A stretch of 51,379 bases of DNA from Chloroflexota bacterium. GTDB lineage: Bacteria > Chloroflexota > Dehalococcoidia > JACPQD01. The stretch is from the NCBI GenBank assembly GCA_016190665.1, contig JACPQD010000043.1, positions 1 to 51,379 on the forward strand, read 5' to 3'. Below, piece by piece: positions 43,522 to 51,379 of the stretch (its first letter is position 1; every line of letters begins with the position of its first letter). The translations under genes and the position numbers were made by a program. The notes beneath the pieces were generated by a model that saw only the letters and a program-made list of their open reading frames with translations, had not been told where the DNA came from and did no database searches.

Positions 43522-45320
43522 AAGGAAGCGCGAAGCGAGAAGCGGGGAGCGAGAATAGGGGAACGAGGAGCGGGAAGTCGCCGCGAAGATGGAGGTATGC
43601 GCTCGTAGCGTTGGCGCCCCTGGCTGCCGCCGTCGTGCTTTATGTCATCTTCCATGCTGCTCTGGCACGGGCGCTGGAGGATTGGACCGGCGAGGCTGAG
43701 TTCCGTCAACAGATCGAGGGGCTGGTCCTCCAGGCGATACCGCGGGCCGTGAACACCGAGGACATGGTCCCCATCGCCCACGTTGGGGTGAATCCCTACG
43801 GAGTGAACACCTTCTTTGAGCAAGAAGTCGAGGAGTGGAAGCTACGTAAGAGCATGGAGATGCTGCGGGATGCGGGCGTAAAGTGGGTGCGCCAGCAGAT
43901 GCCGTGGTTCGACATAGAGGTCCCGGTCAAAGGGCAGTATGTCAACCCGGACGGCGCGAGCACCTGGGACAAGTACGACCGCTTCATCGACCTGGCCAGG
44001 GAATACGGCCTCAACATCGTGGCGCGCCTGGACGCGCCGCCGGACTGGTCGCGGGTCGACAACTCAGTCTATAATCGTCCACCGGACGATTTGAACGACT
44101 ACGGCGATTTCGTCTACACCTTCGTCAAGCGCTATCGGGGCAAGGTGAAGTACTATCAGATTTGGAACGAGCCGAACATCTACCCGGAATGGGGAGACCG
44201 TCCCGTGGACGCCCGCGGTTACGTGGAGTTGCTCGAGATTGCCTATCGGCGGGCGAAGGAGGCCGACCCCGACGCGGCCATCGTATCCGCCGCCTTGGCC
44301 CCCACACTGGGCACGCCGGATGGCAGGAACGAGAGCGACCTCACGTTCCTCCAGAAGATGTACGATGCCGGCGCCAAAGACTATTTCGACATCATGGCGG
44401 TCATGGGCTACGGGCTGTGGAGCGGGCCGGGCAACCGCCGCGCCGACCCCGGCCAGGCGAACTTCTCCCGCCCGCGTCTGATCCGGGAGATCATGGTGCG
44501 CAACGGAGACGGCGCAAAGGCCATCTGGGGGGCCGAGGTGGGCTGGAACGCCCTGCCCAGAGATTTCCCCAAGCCCCCTACCCACGGTCGCGTCACCGAG
44601 GACCAACAGGCCCGTTACACCGTCCAGGCGTATCAGCGCGCTCGCGCGGAGTGGCCCTGGATGGGGGTGCTCTTCTACTGGCACTTCCGCTTCGTCAGCG
44701 ACGCCGGCCGCGACCAGGTGACCTTCTATTTCCGCATGGTGGACCCCGACTTCACGGTCCAGCCCGTGTACGAAGCTTACAAAGCGCTGGCCAACAGACC
44801 GCCCGTGGCGCCCCGGGGCTACCATCAGGAGGACCACTGGGCGCTTTCTTACCAGGGGCAGTGGGAAACGAAAGGGGACAGGAAAGCCGTCTTGGGCGCC
44901 TACAAGAAAAGCCAGACACCCGGAGACAGCATCACCTTCCGGTTTGAAGGGACAGAGTTGACGCTGGTGACGGCGACAAGCAGCCAGGGCGCCAGGCTCT
45001 ACGTAGAGATCGATGGCTCATCTGACGGCGCCAACCGGCTGCCCAGGGATGCGGAGGGCAGAGCGTATATAGACCTGAGGAGTCCAGGCTCGGCCTGGCA
45101 GGTGCAGGTGCCCATTGCCGCCGGACTGGGGTCGGGGTCCCACAGCGCCAGGCTCATCTTGGTCGGATCGGGCCAGGCCGTAGTCGATGGCCTGATCGTG
45201 GACGACAAGCCGGGGTACCTCCCCTTCGTCGCCCTCGGCCTCATCATCCTGTTCTGTCTGGCAACGGCGCTCATCCTGGCCAGGCGCAGGGGAACGTGCT
45301 ATGATGCCAGACCTCGCTAG
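43518..45320 (+). CDS. Membrane-anchored glycosidase-like protein
   Basis: A 600-residue protein with a glycosidase-like TIM barrel between two membrane helices (about residues 26-46 and 573-594). The barrel shows YYQIWNEPNIYPEW, where NEP holds the acid/base glutamate as in GH5/GH39-type clan A enzymes, and IWGAEVGWN with the likely nucleophile glutamate. A beta-sandwich follows (DHWALSYQGQWE onward, to GSGQAVVDGLIV). TTG at 43518 overlaps the stop of the previous gene (TTGA), with GGGAGATAGGG upstream. It may trim or process the glycan made by the surrounding enzymes outside the membrane. Confidence 0.85.
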   Translation: MKGSAKREAGSENRGTRSGKSPRRWRYALVALAPLAAAVVLYVIFHAALARALEDWTGEAEFRQQIEGLVLQAIPRAVNTEDMVPIAHVGVNPYGVNTFFEQEVEEWKLRKSMEMLRDAGVKWVRQQMPWFDIEVPVKGQYVNPDGASTWDKYDRFIDLAREYGLNIVARLDAPPDWSRVDNSVYNRPPDDLNDYGDFVYTFVKRYRGKVKYYQIWNEPNIYPEWGDRPVDARGYVELLEIAYRRAKEADPDAAIVSAALAPTLGTPDGRNESDLTFLQKMYDAGAKDYFDIMAVMGYGLWSGPGNRRADPGQANFSRPRLIREIMVRNGDGAKAIWGAEVGWNALPRDFPKPPTHGRVTEDQQARYTVQAYQRARAEWPWMGVLFYWHFRFVSDAGRDQVTFYFRMVDPDFTVQPVYEAYKALANRPPVAPRGYHQEDHWALSYQGQWETKGDRKAVLGAYKKSQTPGDSITFRFEGTELTLVTATSSQGARLYVEIDGSSDGANRLPRDAEGRAYIDLRSPGSAWQVQVPIAAGLGSGSHSARLILVGSGQAVVDGLIVDDKPGYLPFVALGLIILFCLATALILARRRGTCYDARPR

Positions 45321-47946
45321 ATTCGGCGGTAGGGGCACGGTGCACCGTGCCCCTACAGACCAAAACGCAGTGCACCGTCCCCCCGCAGAGGTAGGTTCAC
45401 TGGCCGGCCTCCGCCCCACGCATCTGGCGCTTCTGGCGCTCATTCTCCTGCTGGCCTTCGCCCTTCGCGTCTACCGCCTGGATGGGCAAAGCCTGTGGTC
45501 GGATGAGGGCGCCAGCGCGGTGATGGCCACTCGGAGCCTGTGGAAGATCATCGAAAACGCTGCCGCCGACATCCATCCGCCCTTGTACTACTTCGTGTTG
45601 CGGGGGTGGTCGCCGCTGGCCGGGACCGGCGAGTTCGCCTTGCGCTTTCCATCGCTGTTCTTCGGCGTCCTTAGCGTGGCGCTGGTCCTCACTCTGGCGT
45701 CCCGACTCTTTGGCTCAAAGGTGGGGATAGTCAGCGGCTTCGCCGCCACCGCCAGCCCCCTTCTCGTGTACTACTCCCAGGAGGCCCGCATGTACGCCCT
45801 GATGGCCTTCCTGGCCTTGCTTTCGACGTACCTGTTCCTGCGGCTGACGGCCACGACACCAGCTGACAAGCCTCTGGTGCACGGTCGCGCGACGCCACTT
45901 CGAGTTTCCTCTCCCTCGATGGGAGAGGGTAGGGTGAGGGTGAAGTCGGAAGATCCCCCTCACCTTAATCCTCTCCCGCGGAGGGGAGAGGAAACGCAAG
46001 GTCTTGCGCCTCCGACACTGTTGGGGCACGCCTTGCCCCTACAGGCTGCCTACGTCCTCGTTACGGCCGCCCTGCTTTACACCCAGTACTTCTCCATCAC
46101 GATCATCCTTTTTCAGAACCTCGTCTTTCTGGCCGCCTTCTGGCGGCTTGACCGCCACTGGCGCAGATGGCTCGAATGGATTGGCGCGCAAGCAGCGGTG
46201 GGGCTGCTTTTCCTGCCCTGGTTCCTCAAGGTCAGCGGCCAGGTGGGCGCCTGGGAAACATCGGTGTCCCCTCCCTTCCTTTACGACATGCTGCGAATAA
46301 GCTTTGCCTACCTGAGCCTGGGGCCATCATGGCTGGCGGCTCGCCACTTGCTGCCCGTGTTCGGCGCCCTCCTGCTGGCCGGGCTGCTGTGGGTCCTGGT
46401 GAGCAGGGGCGCCCTGTCTGGCCGTCTCCGTAATCTCCTGGTGGTGAGTCTCTATGTTCTCTTGCCTGTTCTGGCCATGTACCTCATCTCCCGGCAGCGT
46501 CCGATGTTCCATCATAAGTTCCTCATGCTGGCCGCGCCGGCCTTCGCCATACTCCTGGGATTGGGCGTGGCTTCGCTGGCGACCGTGGCCTTCAGGGTGC
46601 CAGGGCCAGCCCTCCTGCGCCGGCTCGCAGTCGCCGGCGTTGCCGTGGCGCTCGCGTTTCCGGCCCTGGCCACCGTGGCGTCCCTACAGGCATACTACTT
46701 CGAACCCCGGTTCGCCCGGGACGATTACCGGGGCCTGGCGCGATACATCGAGGCGTCCTCGGGCCCCGAAGACGCCATCATACTCAATGCGCCGGGCCAG
46801 ATCGAGATCTTCGACTACTATTACCGGGGCGCGCTGCCCCGCCACCCGCTGCCGCACCAGCGCCCCATAGACGTCGCGGCCACAGAGAGCGAGCTTGAGC
46901 AGATCGCCGCCCGGCAGTCCAACATCTGGCTGGTGCTCTGGGGCGCCAACGAGAGCGACCCCGACCGCGCCATCGAGATGTGGCTCAACAACCACGCCTA
47001 CCGCACTTTCAGCCGGTGGTTTGGCGGCGTGGAGTTAGTCGCCTATACGGTCCAGACCAGTCCAGTAGTGACCGGCCTGCGGCCGTTGGATGTCAACTTC
47101 GGCGAGGGGATACGTTTGGCCGGCTACGAGGTGGTGGGAGATAGGCCGAGCGAGGCGGGGCATGCGCTGCGTCTGGTACTACAGTGGGAGGCGAAATCGG
47201 CCACGAAAGAGCGCTACAAGGTCTTCACCCACATAATCGACCGAAACAGCTACCTCTGGGGGCAGCATGACGCCGAGCCCCAGGGCGGCGCCAAGCCCAC
47301 CGTGGACTGGCGTCCCGGCGACTCTATCCAGGATCGCCACGGCCTCGCCATCAGCCTCGGCACGCCGCCCGGCGACTACTACATCGAGGTGGGTCTGTAT
47401 GACCCTGCAACCGGGAAGCGACTGCCCGTCATCGATAAGGGCAAGGTGACCGGAGACAGCGTCCTGCTGGGGCCGGTCCGCATCGCCAGGCCGCAGCGGC
47501 CGGTCCCTCCGGAAAGGCTCAGCTTCAATACGGGTGCTGGCACCCTCTTCGGCAGGCTGCGTCTGGCCGGATACACCCTCTCCAAAGTGGGGACCGACGG
47601 CGCCAGAAGCAGCTTCGCGAAGGGAGAGGTGGCCCTGCTGGCCCTCCATTGGCAGGCCCTGGAGAAGCCGGGTTCCGCTTATCGCCTGAGGCTTGAGTTG
47701 AGGGGCGCCACAGGCCAGCCGGTCTTCGCCTGGGAGGGCGAGCCGACGGAGGGCGTCTTCCCCACCAACCTGTGGGATAAGGGAGAGATCGTCCTGGACC
47801 AGCACCGGATCCCCTTGACTACGCCGCCCGGCCAGTACGACCTGTTACTGGGCGTCAGCGACGGCAACCGGCCGGTGAATCCCTCCGGCGGCAAGGCACC
47901 CGAATCTGGCGAGTTCATCCGACTGGAGCGCATCACCGTGCAGTGA
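45301..47946 (+). CDS. GT39-like mannosyltransferase with long C-terminal extension
   Basis: An 881-residue GT-C transferase of the ArnT/PMT type. After the first membrane helix, SLWSDEGAS holds the catalytic Asp68-Glu69 and IHPPLYYFVLRGW (His92) the second family motif; a further eight or so helices follow to about residue 460. The C-terminal 280 residues form two beta-sandwich domains (FGEGIRLAGYEVVGD, FGRLRLAGYTLSKVG). AGGGGA lies eight bases before the ATG, which sits in the end of the preceding gene. Three dispersed repeats lie within the frame (codons about 10-19, 202-232 and 240-248), adding a hydrophilic loop foreign to the family. Confidence 0.88.
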   Translation: MMPDLARFGGRGTVHRAPTDQNAVHRPPAEVGSLAGLRPTHLALLALILLLAFALRVYRLDGQSLWSDEGASAVMATRSLWKIIENAAADIHPPLYYFVLRGWSPLAGTGEFALRFPSLFFGVLSVALVLTLASRLFGSKVGIVSGFAATASPLLVYYSQEARMYALMAFLALLSTYLFLRLTATTPADKPLVHGRATPLRVSSPSMGEGRVRVKSEDPPHLNPLPRRGEETQGLAPPTLLGHALPLQAAYVLVTAALLYTQYFSITIILFQNLVFLAAFWRLDRHWRRWLEWIGAQAAVGLLFLPWFLKVSGQVGAWETSVSPPFLYDMLRISFAYLSLGPSWLAARHLLPVFGALLLAGLLWVLVSRGALSGRLRNLLVVSLYVLLPVLAMYLISRQRPMFHHKFLMLAAPAFAILLGLGVASLATVAFRVPGPALLRRLAVAGVAVALAFPALATVASLQAYYFEPRFARDDYRGLARYIEASSGPEDAIILNAPGQIEIFDYYYRGALPRHPLPHQRPIDVAATESELEQIAARQSNIWLVLWGANESDPDRAIEMWLNNHAYRTFSRWFGGVELVAYTVQTSPVVTGLRPLDVNFGEGIRLAGYEVVGDRPSEAGHALRLVLQWEAKSATKERYKVFTHIIDRNSYLWGQHDAEPQGGAKPTVDWRPGDSIQDRHGLAISLGTPPGDYYIEVGLYDPATGKRLPVIDKGKVTGDSVLLGPVRIARPQRPVPPERLSFNTGAGTLFGRLRLAGYTLSKVGTDGARSSFAKGEVALLALHWQALEKPGSAYRLRLELRGATGQPVFAWEGEPTEGVFPTNLWDKGEIVLDQHRIPLTTPPGQYDLLLGVSDGNRPVNPSGGKAPESGEFIRLERITVQ
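45329..45356. repeat. Perfect 28-bp palindrome in the 5' end of the GT39-like gene
   Basis: Arms GTAGGGGCACGGTG and CACCGTGCCCCTAC meet without a loop. All but one base match the palindrome in cobQ (29941-29968). Confidence 0.9.
45904..45995. repeat. 92-bp inverted-repeat element inside the GT39-like gene
   Basis: Ends GTTTCCTCTCCC and GGGGAGAGGAAAC are inverted repeats; the middle matches window positions 1-83 in reverse. It encodes a polar segment (SPSMGEGRVRVKSEDPPHLN...) inserted between membrane helices. Confidence 0.85.
46018..46044. repeat. Palindromic repeat inside the GT39-like gene
   Basis: CTGTTGGGGCAC pairs with TTGCCCCTACAG with two mismatches. It is a further GTAGGGGC-type copy, 22 bases after the 92-bp element. 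Confidence 0.7.
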
Positions 47947-47956
47947 TGAGCGAGAA

Positions 47957-48030
47957 GTCACCGCAGAGACACAGAGGGCCCAGAGATGAAGATCAATAAG
48001 GATCAAGCGCACTCTGCGCCTCTGCGGTGA
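47957..48030. repeat. Inverted repeat between GT39-like and GT2 genes
   Basis: TCACCGCAGAG at 47958-47968 pairs with CTCTGCGGTGA at 48020-48030. The left half (GTCACCGCAGAGACACAGAG...) matches the reverse complement of 37589-37617. It fills most of the 96-base gap. Confidence 0.75.
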
Positions 48031-48042
48031 AAGGAAGGTACC

Positions 48043-49026
48043 GTGAGCCCTGTGAAGGTCTCCCTTATCGCGACAGTCCTCAACGAGGAGGATGCTGCCG
48101 CTGCGCTAGTGGATTCCGCGCTGGCGCAGACGCGCCGTCCGGATGAGGTGGTCATCGTGGACGGGGGGAGCACGGACAGAACGATGGAGGTATTGCTCTC
48201 CTACGGCAACCGGCTGCCTCTGAAGGTGCTGGCTGAACCCGGGTGCAGCATATCGCGCGGCAGGAATCTGGCTATCGCGGCGGCCAGCGGAGAGGTCATC
48301 GCCGCCACCGATGCCGGGGTGCGGCTGCACCCGCGCTGGCTGGAGGAGCTGCTGAAGCCCTTTGGAGACCAGTCGCCGCCCGCCCCGGCGGTCTCCTGCG
48401 GCTTCTTCCAGGCCGCGCCCCACAGCGTCTTCGAGGTCGCTCTCGGCGCAGCGACCCTGCCTGACATCGGTGAGATAAACCCGGCCACTTTCCTGCCTTC
48501 CAGCCGGTCCGTCGCCTTCACGCAGGAGGCATGGGAGAAGGTAGGGGGCTACCCGGAATGGCTGGACTACTGCGAGGACCTGGTCTTCGATTTGAAGCTG
48601 CGACGCGCCGGCTATCGGTTCGTGTGGGCGCCTTCCGCCCTGGCCTATTTCAGGCCGCGCCCAAGCCTGGGCGCCTTCTTTCGGCAGTACTACCGCTACG
48701 CCCGCGGCGACGGCAAGGCCGATCTGTGGTTCCGCCGCCACGTCATCCGCTACCTCTCTTACGCGGCGGGCGCAGGGCTGCTGATAGCGGGCTTCACCAC
48801 CTGGCCCCTCTGGCTGGCGCTCCTGGCGGGGGCGGGTGCCCATCTCAGCCGGCCCTACCGGCGTCTGCCGGGACGGGTCCGTAACCTCGGAGCGTGGGAG
48901 AAGATCAAAGCAGCGCTCTATATCCCCCTGGTTGTCGTTACCGGCGATGTGTCCAAGATGCTGGGATATCCGGTGGGGGTCGGGTGGCGGCAGGGGAAAC
49001 GGCGGGGGTATACTGATGTTAGCTAG
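48043..49026 (+). CDS. Glycosyltransferase family 2
   Basis: A 327-residue GT-A transferase. VSLIATVLNEEDAA and VIVDGGSTDRTME form the nucleotide-binding start, ATDAGVRLHPRW takes the place of the DxD region, and CEDLVFDLKLRRAGYRFVW holds the ED/acceptor-side motif. Two membrane helices (about residues 243-270) near the C-terminus anchor it. GTG at 48043 has AAAGGAAGG seven bases upstream. Last gene of the surface-glycan run. Confidence 0.92.
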   Translation: MSPVKVSLIATVLNEEDAAAALVDSALAQTRRPDEVVIVDGGSTDRTMEVLLSYGNRLPLKVLAEPGCSISRGRNLAIAAASGEVIAATDAGVRLHPRWLEELLKPFGDQSPPAPAVSCGFFQAAPHSVFEVALGAATLPDIGEINPATFLPSSRSVAFTQEAWEKVGGYPEWLDYCEDLVFDLKLRRAGYRFVWAPSALAYFRPRPSLGAFFRQYYRYARGDGKADLWFRRHVIRYLSYAAGAGLLIAGFTTWPLWLALLAGAGAHLSRPYRRLPGRVRNLGAWEKIKAALYIPLVVVTGDVSKMLGYPVGVGWRQGKRRGYTDVS

Positions 49027-49040
49027 AAGGAGGCGGTGGC

Positions 49041-49259
49041 ATGGAGCAAACATTTGAGGCGACCATCGAGAAACACGACAAGTGGTACATCGGATGGGTG
49101 GACGCAGTTCCGGTGGCCTTCAGCCAGGGGAGAACCATCGAAGAGGTGGAGGAGAACCTGAAGGAAGCGGTGCAACTCGTACTGGAGGGCCAGGCGGAAC
49201 TGCGATCAGAAGGGGTGGCTGGGAGAATCTTGAAAAGGAAAATCCAGGTCCGAGTCTAA
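49041..49259 (+). CDS. HicB-like antitoxin
   Basis: A 72-residue HicB_like (UPF0150) protein: FEATIEKHDKWYIGWVDAVPVAFSQGRTIEEVEENLKEAVQLVLE is the partial RNase-H-like domain that binds the HicA toxin. No C-terminal DNA-binding extension is present, as in short HicB forms. AAGGAGG lies seven bases before the ATG. The toxin gene that follows at four bases is broken, so this antitoxin has no partner here. Confidence 0.88.
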   Translation: MEQTFEATIEKHDKWYIGWVDAVPVAFSQGRTIEEVEENLKEAVQLVLEGQAELRSEGVAGRILKRKIQVRV

Positions 49260-49263
49260 CGCT

Positions 49264-49460
49264 TTGAAGCGTCGAGACCTCCTTGTCCATCTCGCCAGAG
49301 AAGGCTGCATTCTTCGCCGCGAGGGTGCGAGACATTCGGTTTTCTTGAACTCGGGGAACTGGCGCCTTGCCACCGTTCCGTGACATCGGGAGATAGATGC
49401 GCCTCTGTCAGGAAGATATGTCGGCAGTTGGATATTCCGCCACCCGGGACGGGCGCTTGA
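49264..49460 (+). pseudogene. Broken hicA toxin gene
   Basis: The frame from TTG 49264 reads LKRRDLLVHLAREGCILRRE and ARHSVFLNSGN, as HicA mRNA interferases do, including the active-site histidine. TGA at 49381-49383 stands where the family has arginine (VPRHREI), a likely CGA to TGA change. After IDA the frame shifts and RKICRQLDIPPPG, the family C-terminus, continues in another frame to TGA at 49458. Two lesions make a functional toxin unlikely. Confidence 0.85.
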
Positions 49461-49501
49461 ATAGAAAAGCACCATGGGACCAGAGACGCAGGGGATGAAC
49501 G

Positions 49502-49738
49502 ATGACAACAACAGGGAAGACCAAGAAGCTGACCGTCAGCCTGAGCGATGAAAAGCTCTACCGCGCAATCAAGCACGCGGCGATAGAGCGAGACCGAGCG
49601 TTGCGGTTGCACCCCTTGAAAGGAAACCGCGCCGGACAGTACTCGATGAGTGTCACGGAGAACTACCGGCTCATTGTTGAACGGGTCGAAGAGGACACAG
49701 TGCGCATCGTGGATGTGGAGGACTACCATGACGACTAA
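49502..49738 (+). CDS. Chimeric antitoxin/HigB-like ORF
   Basis: A 78-residue frame in two parts. Residues 1-32 (KKLTVSLSDEKLYRAIKHAAIERDR) resemble a ribbon-helix-helix antitoxin; residues 33-78 (ALRLHPLKGNRAGQYSMSVTENYRLIVERVE...) are the C-terminal half of a HigB/RelE-type toxin. The toxin's N-terminal half is absent. The gene overlaps higA by 11 bases, the normal HigBA arrangement. It looks like a recombination product between two toxin-antitoxin loci; whether it is active is unknown, and loss of half the toxin fold argues against it. Confidence 0.7.
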   Translation: MTTTGKTKKLTVSLSDEKLYRAIKHAAIERDRALRLHPLKGNRAGQYSMSVTENYRLIVERVEEDTVRIVDVEDYHDD

Positions 49739-50015
49739 GACGGATGCTTACCCTGAAGTCGCTATCCCTCCTGGCGAGTACCTTGCCGAGGAGATCGAGG
49801 CGCGAGGCATCTCTCAAAAGGAACTGGCTCGGCGCATGGGACGGCCATTGAACGCGATCAATGAGATCATCAACGGGAAAAAGGCCATCACGGCCGAGAC
49901 CACCCTGCAACTCGAGGAAGTGATGCCGAAGATACCGGCGCGGTTGTGGCTGAACCTGGAGACTGACTACCAGCTTACCAGGGCCTTGATAAGCAAGCGC
50001 ACCAAAGCCGCGTAG
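49728..50015 (+). CDS. higA: HigA-type antitoxin
   Basis: A 95-residue XRE-family protein of the HigA type. IPPGEYLAEEIEARGISQKELARRMGRPLNAINEIINGKKAIT is the helix-turn-helix, and PARLWLNLETDYQL the family's C-terminal signature. ATG at 49728 lies within the end of the HigB-like frame, so translation is coupled. It would repress its own promoter and neutralise a HigB toxin; here the toxin frame is chimeric, so the antitoxin may be an orphan repressor. Confidence 0.88.
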   Translation: MTTKTDAYPEVAIPPGEYLAEEIEARGISQKELARRMGRPLNAINEIINGKKAITAETTLQLEEVMPKIPARLWLNLETDYQLTRALISKRTKAA

Positions 50016-50677
50016 CTGTTCCGGTCACCGCTCCTACTCCTGTGATAGGTCGCTCGAAGAACTGCATCTTTTCCACGACAGCCGACGGAAATACTGCACG
50101 ATTTCCCGCTTGCCCAGGAGACGCCAGCGCCCCACAATACTAAAGGGGGAGTGGGGCTAAAAACGCCACATTGCTTCGTACGTGTCAGGAGAGGCCTTTT
50201 CGCGCAAGTAGCTGCTTTGCCAATAGCGTCACTATCGGGGCCGAGAGCAACGCCGGGATGCAAACCTTGCTGATTTGAAATACGAAATACGACTTTTATT
50301 GTATTTAATGTTTCTGGGGCACGCTATAGTACGCTTTGCGATGAAGGGATCATCTGGCGGTGCGGCTCCACAAGGAGCCGCCGTCCGAAGCATCGACCCA
50401 GGCTGCGAGAAGAACTGCTGTGCTGCCCCATTGTCAACACACAGTACGCACTCATATGGTAGCTGGCCCTGGCGGGCAGGCTGACCCGGCTACGTTCCGG
50501 TTCCGGTAATAATACGACACAGTTTCGTAACTTATCTGCCTATTAACGGCCTACGAGATGCAACCAGACGAAAGCGACATGTTGAGACTAGGGGGCTCGA
50601 CCCGTCTTTAGCGGGTTACACGGGTCGTAGGAGAAGAATGAACCGGCCCAAATTTGGCTAGAGGGCAATAATAACTT
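50016..50677. other. 660-base leader and intergenic region before the LamG gene
   Basis: No gene is supported. Visible are a possible promoter (TTGAAA at 50275, 16 bases, TATTGT at 50297), a hairpin GCGGCTCC/GGAGCCGC at 50362-50381, and a hairpin CGACCCGT/ACGGGTCG at 50598-50627 just before the next gene. The last could belong to a structured leader. Confidence 0.4.
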
Positions 50678-51379
50678 ATGAATATGCAAATAGCGATGAA
50701 ACACTTGATTTCGGCCTGGACGAGAGGAAAGAGACTACCCCTGCCGTTGCTTGGGATCCTGGCTATCAGCCTGGCCCTTCTCCCGCTCGCCGTCAGTCAG
50801 GCCGACCCGACGGCGACCGTCGCGGCGTGCATCGGCATCACACCTCCACCTGGTCTGGTGAACTGGTGGCCGCTGGATGAGTCCTCAGGCACGATCGCGC
50901 AGGATGTAGTCGGTGGGCGCGATGGCGCCACTCAGCCGGGAGCGATTGGGAGCGGGGGTCCGGCTTCCGTGGCGGGGATGGTCACCGGCGCGTTCGCGTT
51001 TGATGGCATCTCGACCTTTGTGAATGTTCCGGATGGTCCTGGCACCCTTAGCTTTGGAAACCCAACGGACAGTTTTTCGATAGATGCATGGGTAAAGGTC
51101 GCTCCCACTGACAGCTCGGGAGTCCGGCCGATTGTTGACAAGCGAGTGCAGATAGGCAGCAGCATCTCGGGGTACCAATTCTTCCTCTTCAATGGTTTGC
51201 TGGGCTTCCAGATGGCAGACGGAGCCTTTACAAATTACGTCTCTACCGCAAATGTTGCTGATGGTCAGTGGCATCTTGTTGCCGTAACAGTGCAAAGGAC
51301 AGGCACGGCTGCGGCGCCGCCTGAAGTCAAGCTCTACGTAGACGGCGCTTTAGTCTTCACTGGAGTGCCTCGAACGGGA
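50678..51379 (+). CDS. LamG-domain surface protein, 5' part
   Basis: An open frame of 234 codons that runs off the window. A signal peptide with basic start (MKHLISAWTRGKRLP) and hydrophobic core ends near SQADP. Then comes LVNWWPLDESSGTIAQDVVGG, FAFDGISTFVNVPD, FSIDAWVKV and DGQWHLVAVTV, the order of a LamG/concanavalin-like domain (Laminin_G_3). Such domains bind carbohydrate or act as adhesion modules in secreted proteins. No strong ribosome-binding site is seen. The full length and later domains are unknown. Confidence 0.85.
   Translation, partial: MNMQIAMKHLISAWTRGKRLPLPLLGILAISLALLPLAVSQADPTATVAACIGITPPPGLVNWWPLDESSGTIAQDVVGGRDGATQPGAIGSGGPASVAGMVTGAFAFDGISTFVNVPDGPGTLSFGNPTDSFSIDAWVKVAPTDSSGVRPIVDKRVQIGSSISGYQFFLFNGLLGFQMADGAFTNYVSTANVADGQWHLVAVTVQRTGTAAAPPEVKLYVDGALVFTGVPRTG

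Noticed and set aside
50540..50630. Cyclic di-GMP riboswitch before the LamG gene
   Set aside because: The conserved GGGACGCAAAGCC core of the class I riboswitch is not present, so only an unassigned structure is noted.

Overview
The window is about 51 kb of GC-rich bacterial DNA, dense with genes and read on both strands. The gene content suggests an anaerobic bacterium, most plausibly a member of the Chloroflexota close to Dehalococcoidia. The pointers are a bacterial-type acetyl-CoA synthase cluster with cooC and acsE, an ADP-forming acyl-CoA synthetase subunit, a NapC-type multihaem cytochrome, corrinoid synthesis genes, many oligopeptide-type ABC genes and many short palindromic repeats. 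No rRNA or marker gene is present, so the assignment is an inference.

Layout. 0.1-5 kb: a multihaem cytochrome pair, a gene-poor kilobase with a strong hairpin, uppP behind a perfect TGTGA-N6-TCACA palindrome, and small GYD, ChaB and GerW-like genes. 5-16.3 kb (minus strand): two related operons, each headed by a carboxymuconolactone decarboxylase-like gene, with three paralogous extracellular solute-binding proteins, a broken fourth copy, two permeases, an M29/NicX-like enzyme, and a separate MmgE/PrpD gene. 16.5-17.4 kb: a VanY-like carboxypeptidase. 17.7-26.8 kb (plus strand): a promoter, a terminator-like hairpin in the leader, then a stress-protein-like gene, acsB, acsD, acsC, an acyl-CoA synthetase alpha subunit, cooC and acsE. 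Four of the five longest gaps in this cluster hold a palindromic or 9-bp repeat. 26.8-29.1 kb: an exported SAM hydrolase-like lipoprotein with a stop codon in its leader, then an odd pair: an IS630 helix-turn-helix fused to DUF5678, overlapping a retropepsin-like protease. 29.1-31.3 kb (minus): cobQ and a cobC-like phosphatase.

31.6-35.1 kb looks like a compact cyclic-AMP module: an adenylate cyclase domain and a two-finger zinc protein on one strand, and a cyclic-nucleotide-binding protein, a metallo-hydrolase and a phosphodiesterase-like hydrolase on the other. 35.4-37.4 kb is a DUF255 protein. 37.7-49.0 kb is a surface-glycan gene run of tightly overlapping genes (two GT4 transferases, an MFS carrier, two multi-pass transferase-like proteins, an anchored glycosidase-like protein and a GT2). 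49.0-50.0 kb is a toxin-antitoxin graveyard: hicB intact with hicA broken, and higA intact behind a chimeric higB. The window ends inside a LamG surface protein.

How it fits together: the acs genes need a corrinoid methyl carrier, and cobQ/cobC lie close by. Acetyl-CoA made or used by AcsB could be linked to ATP through the acyl-CoA synthetase subunit. No CO dehydrogenase catalytic subunit (CooS/AcsA) is seen. Several families of short repeats are scattered through the window, and some copies sit inside reading frames (cobQ and a GT39-like gene).
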